Of a stretch of 20,363 nucleotides of DNA, positions 15,931 through 20,363 are shown piece by piece; position 1 is the stretch's first letter; the number at the start of each line of letters is the position of its first letter. Location: IMG/VR virus record IMGVR_UViG_3300030102_000166, positions 1-20,363 of that record; one strand, given 5' to 3'. The position numbers and the translations under genes were made by a program. Under the pieces are notes generated by a model that saw only the letters and a list, made by a program, of their open reading frames with translations, made no database searches and had not been told where the DNA came from. This stretch comes from a virus.

Positions 15931-17310
15931 CTATCTCCATTTGCCTATAACCTTGACAAGGTTCTTAGCAATTTGATTTCTTTGTTCTTTATCATACAGC
16001 TTTTCTGTAGCAGATACCTCTAGAGACTTCAGCATAGTCTCGTGGGTTCTCTGTTTTTCACTCTCCGCAGCCGTGAAGTTGAATGTCGCATTGTCACGGT
16101 ACATCTGCCACAACTGGTTCATAGCTGTCTGTGTAGCATTGTACACGTTCTGTGCATTGATCCTGTTGACTTCGTTTTGCGTGGCTGTGTTTGCGGTATT
16201 CACAGATCGACGCCACTGTGCGTTAGACTGATCGATTGCGAATTTCATATTGGCGTTGAATTTCTCCCGCTGATCTTGCATAGATGCGTTGAATTCTTTG
16301 TACGCATTTTCTTGATTGATGTTAAACTGTTCAATCGCTATACCACGGTTGATATTGGCAGTGTCGATCTGAACGCCCAATTCAGTGAAAAACTCTTCGA
16401 TCTGCAAATCACTCTTAGCATTGAATTGCTTGCGCGCGTTCTCCGCCGCAGCATCAGTCAAAGCAGCCTGCGTAGCGGCGCTGTACTTGAGAGTGTTTGC
16501 CTGTTGTTGATTGTCGAGGTTCTTCAGATCAACAGATAACAGGGCTTGTGCATTCGAGATAGCAGCCTTTGTACGGGCGTCAGCATTTTGACGATCCATC
16601 GTAGCAACTTGCAGCGCGTTCTGAAGAGCGGCTTGCTGCCTGTTGTCTAGGTTTTTAAGCTGGATGGCACCGTACATCTGTGCATCTTGTGACGCTACAG
16701 AGATGCCGGACTCCATGATAGACTGCGTAATTGCTGCAGCGGCCAAAGAAGAAGCCCCTAGCCCCCGTTGCTGCATGATTGCCACAACCTTACGTGCTTG
16801 TGGAGATGCCCAAGGGGGAAGAGGCTTGCCGTCTTCGATTCCTGCAAATAGCTCACTAAGCTGATAGCTTACTGTGGCGCGCTTGTCCAATTCGGCTGTC
16901 TGTGCTTCAGCAAATGCTCCTTCAGACAGTCTCTGCGAAGAGATGTCGTCTAGGTCGATTAGATCATCAAAGTCAGACCGCGCTGCGTCTAGGCTGATCT
17001 GCTTGGTACGATCTACTGCACTGTCGATAGTATCAACTTGACCCAAATCTTTAGAAGGAGTGACACTACCCACATCGTATTGGGACATGTCTGCCACATT
17101 CATAAGGCTAGGATCAACAGTAGGCATCGTGGCATCTGTAGAAACTTGTCCAGTATCAGCGGAAACAAGTTCCGTGTCTTTGACAGTCTGTGTAACAGCC
17201 GCAGGTTTAGTGTCTTCACCACCAACCTTCGCAGCCATTTCTTCCGTCTTCTTTTCGAATTCGGTGCGCGGGTCTTTTTGCTGTTCTTTTGTGGTGTTAT
17301 CTTCTGACAT
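15931..17310 (-). CDS. Helical virion-operon protein with 11-residue repeats (459 residues)
   Basis: Starts at ATG 17310 in a one-base TAATG overlap with the small membrane-protein gene. Residues 1-140 are Thr/Asp-rich and probably disordered (DLIDLDDISSQRLSEG near 116-131). Residues about 145-205 are helical and Ala-rich. Residues 207-415 consist of nineteen 11-residue units in register, with Asn at the third position in 14 of them and often Phe before it (QFNAK, EFNAS, KFNAN). This predicts a very long hendecad helix or coiled coil. The tail ends VKVIGKWR. Related sequences with the NTANTATQNEVNRINAQN stretch are, as I recall, common in marine podoviruses as unknown proteins near the internal proteins. 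A rod or tube role in the internal core or tail is plausible but not shown. Confidence 0.82.
   Translation of the reverse strand: MSEDNTTKEQQKDPRTEFEKKTEEMAAKVGGEDTKPAAVTQTVKDTELVSADTGQVSTDATMPTVDPSLMNVADMSQYDVGSVTPSKDLGQVDTIDSAVDRTKQISLDAARSDFDDLIDLDDISSQRLSEGAFAEAQTAELDKRATVSYQLSELFAGIEDGKPLPPWASPQARKVVAIMQQRGLGASSLAAAAITQSIMESGISVASQDAQMYGAIQLKNLDNRQQAALQNALQVATMDRQNADARTKAAISNAQALLSVDLKNLDNQQQANTLKYSAATQAALTDAAAENARKQFNAKSDLQIEEFFTELGVQIDTANINRGIAIEQFNINQENAYKEFNASMQDQREKFNANMKFAIDQSNAQWRRSVNTANTATQNEVNRINAQNVYNATQTAMNQLWQMYRDNATFNFTAAESEKQRTHETMLKSLEVSATEKLYDKEQRNQIAKNLVKVIGKWR
16066..16692 (-). repeat. Nineteen 11-residue (33-base) repeats inside the 459-residue protein
   Basis: Split into 11-residue blocks from residue 207, the units stay in register to residue 415 without insertion or deletion. 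Position 3 is Asn in 14 of 19 and Asp in 2. Position 2 is Phe in five units (295, 306, 328, 339, 350), and position 4 is usually Ala. At DNA level the copies have diverged, so this is a protein-level repeat. The best preserved pair is LKNLDN at residues 218 and 262. Confidence 0.85.
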
Positions 17311-17510
17311 TACCTAATCCCCATAAATACAGAGACGACCATAGCCACCACCAAAACAGTGCTTCCCATAATCATAGCCTCTAGACGCCACATACGCTTG
17401 TCTAGGCTGTCAAGTTTCTCTTGCACAGCCGCATAGCGTATGGCGCACTCTTTTTCGTGTGCCTCAAGTTCCATCTGTGTCTTGAGAACGGGTTCCATAG
17501 CCAGCTTCAT
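17310..17510 (-). CDS. Small membrane protein, possible XhlA-type holin/lysis protein
   Basis: A 66-residue protein with a charged helical N-terminal domain (residues 8-42, with EKLDSLDKRMWRLE looking like a short coiled coil) and one C-terminal membrane span (about 45-64, MIMGSTVLVVAMVVSVFMG), ending GIR. This matches the layout of XhlA-type haemolysin/holin-associated proteins: cytoplasmic coiled coil followed by one span. Its place beside the tail-fibre genes is also typical for lysis genes in phages. The start at ATG 17510 has a weak binding site but is two bases past the previous stop, so coupling is likely. No endolysin is visible in the window, so a lysis role remains unproven; it could also be a membrane-anchored accessory protein. 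Confidence 0.72.
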   Translation of the reverse strand: MKLAMEPVLKTQMELEAHEKECAIRYAAVQEKLDSLDKRMWRLEAMIMGSTVLVVAMVVSVFMGIR

Positions 17511-17512
17511 TC

Positions 17513-17890
17513 TTACGACTTAGGATTGTCTGCTTTGATCTGCGCTACCTTAGTCTGCCACGCTTCCAGCCCGTTTTCTGTGATGTATTCGATTTGCTCC
17601 GGCAGACCACCGTAGGCTGTTTGCCGTGCTTTCATCCAATCCGGCCTGTCATCCGTTGGTGCGGACGTAGTCACGGTTTCCGCTGGCTTTGCTGCGGCTG
17701 TTCTAGTCGTTCCTGCAGAAGCGAAGCTGGGTTTAGAGCCTGTCTTTAGATTGGGGGGAATGGCCCGGAAGACAGCGTCATCAAACTCTGCCTCTGTCAT
17801 TTCTGAAGTCATTTCAACATATGACCACGACCCATCACTCCAAACTACTTTGGCGATTCCGTTGTTGATTTCTGATAGTGTGTACTGCAT
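17513..17890 (-). CDS. Probable tail-fibre assembly/chaperone protein, 125 residues
   Basis: ATG 17890 overlaps the stop of the adhesin gene (TAATG) with ggagga 8 bases upstream. Residues 1-45 form a small domain (ISEINNGIAKVVWSDGSWSY-like, beginning MQYTLSEINNG). A Ser/Thr/Ala linker follows, then a C-terminal segment RPDWMKARQTAYGGLPEQIE with YITENGLEAWQTKVAQIK. The pattern R..AY..L.EQ....TEN....W......IK is like the C-terminal motif of XkdW and other small proteins encoded next to tail fibres. Position right after the adhesin supports an assembly role. It may act like T4 gp38/gp57A-type helpers, but no direct family match can be claimed. Confidence 0.68.
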   Translation of the reverse strand: MQYTLSEINNGIAKVVWSDGSWSYVEMTSEMTEAEFDDAVFRAIPPNLKTGSKPSFASAGTTRTAAAKPAETVTTSAPTDDRPDWMKARQTAYGGLPEQIEYITENGLEAWQTKVAQIKADNPKS

Positions 17891-19239
17891 TATACTGTTC
17901 CTCCTTGAACAGTGCCGTTTTGTGTGAGTGTGACGTTGGATAGACCACGTATGTAGTTACCGGCTGCGCCACCGCTACTGCCACCGGAACCAGACGAGCC
18001 GCCTGCACCATTGGTGTAGTTGCCATTAGCGCCCGTTGAACCAGTGGCTCCAGTATTTCCGCTGGAACCTGCGCTACCGTAGCTCCCGCCAGCGCCGCCT
18101 GTGCCACCTGTTCCGCCCGTGCCACCGGAGCCAGCGTTTGTACCGCCCCCGGAGCCGCCCGATCCACTAGCACCCCCCGATCCGGAAGCTGCCGACTGAC
18201 CATAGCCTTGGCCTACGCCACCACTGCCACCGGAGCCACCAGCACCGCCAGCACCGCCGTTGAAGTAATTGTAACCAGTGCCGACTGAACGACGTTTAGT
18301 CCATATGGCGGCGTAGCCATAACCCCCACCGGCAGTACCGGCAGCGGCGGAGATAGCATTTTGACCTTGGTTGAATGTAGAATTGGTTGCAGTGCCTGTT
18401 CCGCTGTCACCACTTTGCCATGTTGGGCCTTTTGCCCAATAGTTAATATCAACAGTATTGATATTACCGGAAGCGAGATAAGTGTTACCATTTCGGAAGT
18501 TAAAAGCACCAACGCCAGCGTATCTATTTCCGCCCCCATCAACGGCAAAGACACGACTTCTAATTGTACTGTCTTCGCTAGTTACTGAGTATGACACACT
18601 GGCTGTACCGGGATTGTACACAGTGCTTTGTGATCTAAGCGTTTCACTGCCGAGATTTCCATAAGTCGTGTATGAGGTACGACCTTGACCGCCGGTTCCC
18701 CCGGCACCACCAGCGCCGCCAGCACCACCGCCGCCACCGCCAGCACGGATAGTGCCGTTGTTGACAAGTGTGCAGGCTACATCTGCTTGAAAGGCATCGC
18801 CCCCCGCAGCGCCTGCTGCGCCCCCTGCGCCTGTAAGCGTACCGTTGTTGGTGATGGTCATCGTGCCGGACAGACCGCTGTCGATCTGAAGTGCTTCCTG
18901 CGAGGTGCTGGTTGCACCTAACTCCACACTGGAGTTGATGACAATCTCCTTCGGGTAGTCTACGCCATAATCATCGCCAAAAATAGTAGATGCGTCTTGA
19001 TTAGTAGCGCCGGACGAAAAGGTCTTACGAAAACCCTTTGCTTGACTGTAAAAATCAGCTATTTGTATTTCGCCACTAGCAGGCACGTTTGCAGCTAGAT
19101 TCGTAGTCGAATTATTACCTGCGTTTGCGCGAACTAGAGAGCCACCCCGGTACAAGTCAGAAAACTTCACCTGCCCGGAGCCGCCAAATTCGTCCCGCAT
19201 CTGCGAGAATTTAAGTTCTCCACTACCCGTTAGCGCCAT
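17890..19239 (-). CDS. Glycine-rich tail-fibre adhesin (receptor-binding protein)
   Basis: A 449-residue protein starting at ATG 19239, well placed after aaaggag and overlapping the S74 fibre gene by 17 bases. The N terminus holds three related short motifs (ELKFSQMRDEF, QVKFSDLYRGG, EIQIADFYSQA; residues 8-67), a module common at the base of phage fibre and adhesin proteins. Two Gly-rich blocks (about 137-187 and 326-427, Gly-Gly-x and Gly-Gly-x-Gly runs) flank a non-repetitive section (188-325) rich in Tyr, Asn and Thr. It ends GLSNVTLTQNGTVQGGTV. This resembles the polyglycine-helix adhesins at fibre tips of T2- and S16-type phages (gp38), where loops between glycine helices contact the receptor. 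Local GC is higher here because of glycine codons. Receptor unknown. Confidence 0.85.
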   Translation of the reverse strand: MALTGSGELKFSQMRDEFGGSGQVKFSDLYRGGSLVRANAGNNSTTNLAANVPASGEIQIADFYSQAKGFRKTFSSGATNQDASTIFGDDYGVDYPKEIVINSSVELGATSTSQEALQIDSGLSGTMTITNNGTLTGAGGAAGAAGGDAFQADVACTLVNNGTIRAGGGGGGAGGAGGAGGTGGQGRTSYTTYGNLGSETLRSQSTVYNPGTASVSYSVTSEDSTIRSRVFAVDGGGNRYAGVGAFNFRNGNTYLASGNINTVDINYWAKGPTWQSGDSGTGTATNSTFNQGQNAISAAAGTAGGGYGYAAIWTKRRSVGTGYNYFNGGAGGAGGSGGSGGVGQGYGQSAASGSGGASGSGGSGGGTNAGSGGTGGTGGTGGAGGSYGSAGSSGNTGATGSTGANGNYTNGAGGSSGSGGSSGGAAGNYIRGLSNVTLTQNGTVQGGTV

Positions 19240-20363
19240 CTTCTAGCTCCTTTACCCGTGCCGACAGTTCTTTTACAGCTTCGATAAGAAGAGCATGAAG
19301 CTGATCGTAGGCAACTACATCGTACTCTGTTTCTTCGTCTCCTGTCTTCAAGGGAAGGGCTTTGCGGGTGACTGCAGAAGGTAGCACCTGTGCTACATCA
19401 GTAGACATTACACCGGCAGATGCTCCGCCGTGCTTGTAGTCGAAAGTGTAACCAGTAAGCTGTTCTACTTTTGACAGCGCGTCTGTGACCGGCTCTACGT
19501 TTTCCTTGAGTCGCGGATCAGATGCGATAGTCGTGGAGAAACCAACAACGTCGCCCTCAACGTGCAAGTCTCCGTCGCTCTCAAGACGCATGTCATTTGC
19601 GCCGTTGACGTAAAAGTCTAGCTGCGTGTTATTAGTCCACGCGATATAGTCAGTGCTGTCTAGTCCAATGTTGCCGCTAGCATACATTGTTCCTGTGACA
19701 TCCACACCACCGGAAGCGGTAGCGAGTTTTGCAGAGTCATTGTGGAACAGAGTGACTGCGCCACCGTCGGCAAAGGTTGCCATTTCGTGACCGTCTGCGC
19801 CATCGATGTTTAGGGTGCCCAAAACAGTGATATGACCATCCGTGCCATCCCAATATACAGAGACATCATCGCCTGCACCAAACTTCAGACGCTCTACTTC
19901 TGCGCCTGACGAGTCACCAAACTCAATGTTGTTGCCGTTGGTATCAAGAACGCCACCGAGTTGAGGAGTAGAGTCGTTGGACAAGTCAGTATTGACCGTT
20001 GCAAAAGCAAGCTGACCGCTACCGTCTGTCTTTATAAATTGACCTGCACTGCCGTCAGCCTGCGGATAGTTGAGGCCATCAATAACAACATCACCTGTGC
20101 CGTTCGGCGTGATGGTAATATTGCCGTTTGCAGCATCCGCAATTACAATCGATCCGGAGTTTGTACCGGCGTTGGTATTCAGTGTAAGATCACCTGTACC
20201 GTTTGTTGTAATCGTCGCATTAGCATTACTGTCACCGACACGGACAGTATCAGCATCAAGCTGCACGTCTCCTGTACCGTTCGGTGCGATTACCACGTTG
20301 CCGTTTGAAGCAGATGTAATCGAATTGCCGTTGACATCAAGATTGCCACCGAGTTGTGGGGAC
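19223..20363 (-). CDS. Tail fibre with S74 intramolecular chaperone domain (5' partial)
   Basis: The frame is open to the right edge, so the start lies outside; at least 379 C-terminal residues are present. GTG 20296 is internal, since coding runs on upstream (SPQLGGNLDVNGNSI). Counting from that GTG, residues 1-75 carry NGTGD-type repeats (ITPNGTGDVVIDG) typical of beta-rich fibre shafts. Residues about 109-130 repeat the PQLGG module, and 259-357 form a peptidase S74 chaperone: SDPRLKENVEPV, SAGVMSTDVAQVLP, YDQLHALLIEAVKELSARV. This domain trimerises the fibre and then usually cuts itself off just before the SD pair (Ser259). It ends in a coiled coil (LSARVKELED). The adhesin gene follows directly, so the fibre tip may be capped by that protein after chaperone release. 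Confidence 0.9.
   Translation of the reverse strand, partial: SPQLGGNLDVNGNSITSASNGNVVIAPNGTGDVQLDADTVRVGDSNANATITTNGTGDLTLNTNAGTNSGSIVIADAANGNITITPNGTGDVVIDGLNYPQADGSAGQFIKTDGSGQLAFATVNTDLSNDSTPQLGGVLDTNGNNIEFGDSSGAEVERLKFGAGDDVSVYWDGTDGHITVLGTLNIDGADGHEMATFADGGAVTLFHNDSAKLATASGGVDVTGTMYASGNIGLDSTDYIAWTNNTQLDFYVNGANDMRLESDGDLHVEGDVVGFSTTIASDPRLKENVEPVTDALSKVEQLTGYTFDYKHGGASAGVMSTDVAQVLPSAVTRKALPLKTGDEETEYDVVAYDQLHALLIEAVKELSARVKELEDGANG
19931..20360 (-). repeat. Pair of 37-base direct repeats in the fibre gene
   Basis: Bases 19931-19967 and 20324-20360 match at 30 of 37 positions by eye and lie 393 bases (131 codons) apart in the same frame. Both encode a PQLGG-x-LD-x-NGN module, so one fibre segment has been duplicated. 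A crossover between them would remove 131 residues without a frameshift. Confidence 0.75.
20090..20281 (-). repeat. NGTGD shaft repeats in the tail fibre
   Basis: Three copies of an NGTGD(V/L) motif are encoded at 20267-20281, 20189-20203 and 20090-20104, each following an alternating beta segment (VVIAP, ATITT, ITITP). Spacings are 78 and 99 bases (26 and 33 residues). The matching DNA (cacctgt-accgtt type) is well conserved and could recombine. Confidence 0.8.

Noticed and set aside
17835-18203. 122-codon frame over the glycine-rich adhesin region
   Set aside because: It is a shadow of the GC-rich glycine codons in a shifted frame; composition is Ala/Val/Arg filler. Shadows on the opposite strand were rejected for the same reason.
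17930-18270. Short GC-rich tandem pattern, considered as a non-coding repeat or CRISPR-like array
   Set aside because: The pattern is fully explained by Gly-Gly-x codons of the adhesin; there are no evenly spaced identical repeats with unique spacers.

Overview
The window looks like part of the genome of a tailed, probably podovirus-like, double-stranded DNA phage, most likely from a marine bacterium. The signs are very dense packing, almost no intergenic space, many start/stop overlaps, and a replication and nucleotide-metabolism block facing a virion-structural block. The gene set (Cas4-like exonuclease, T7-type endonuclease I, MazG-like hydrolase, DUF3310 protein, B12-dependent ribonucleotide reductase, 2-oxoglutarate oxygenase, giant internal proteins, S74 tail fibre and glycine-rich adhesin) resembles marine podoviruses of SAR116, Roseobacter or SAR11 type hosts. 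HMO-2011-like phages come to mind, but that placement is recall and inference, not a search result.

Layout. Positions 1-6333 (+ strand) form one compact operon. It starts with the tail of an unknown gene and runs through a Cas4-like nuclease, a small unknown protein, endonuclease I, an acidic unknown protein, a MazG-like protein, a DUF3310 protein and class II ribonucleotide reductase. An HxE-type 2OG-Fe(II) oxygenase, a 49-residue ORF, a PD-(D/E)XK-like protein and two small unknown proteins follow. The theme is degrading and resolving DNA and making deoxynucleotides for phage replication. Positions 6314-20363 (- strand) form a second compact operon, read right to left. It begins with a tail fibre carrying an intramolecular chaperone (its start lies outside the window), then a glycine-rich adhesin, a probable fibre-assembly protein, a small membrane protein, an 11-residue-repeat helical protein, two small proteins, two giant probable internal/ejection proteins (1000 and 1790 residues) and a 55-residue EF-hand-like protein.

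The two operons converge and their last genes overlap tail to tail by 20 bases. The only convincing intrinsic terminator points leftward. It lies about 0.93 kb beyond the end of the last leftward gene, inside the + strand operon, so late transcripts may run antisense over the last + strand genes.

I saw no tRNA, rRNA, CRISPR array, insertion sequence, integrase, attachment site or convincing promoter. No stretch over 300 bases lacks a gene. The most interesting items are the embedded antisense terminator, the EF-hand-like microprotein, the 19-unit 11-residue repeat with a near-invariant Asn, and the fibre/adhesin/assembly cassette.
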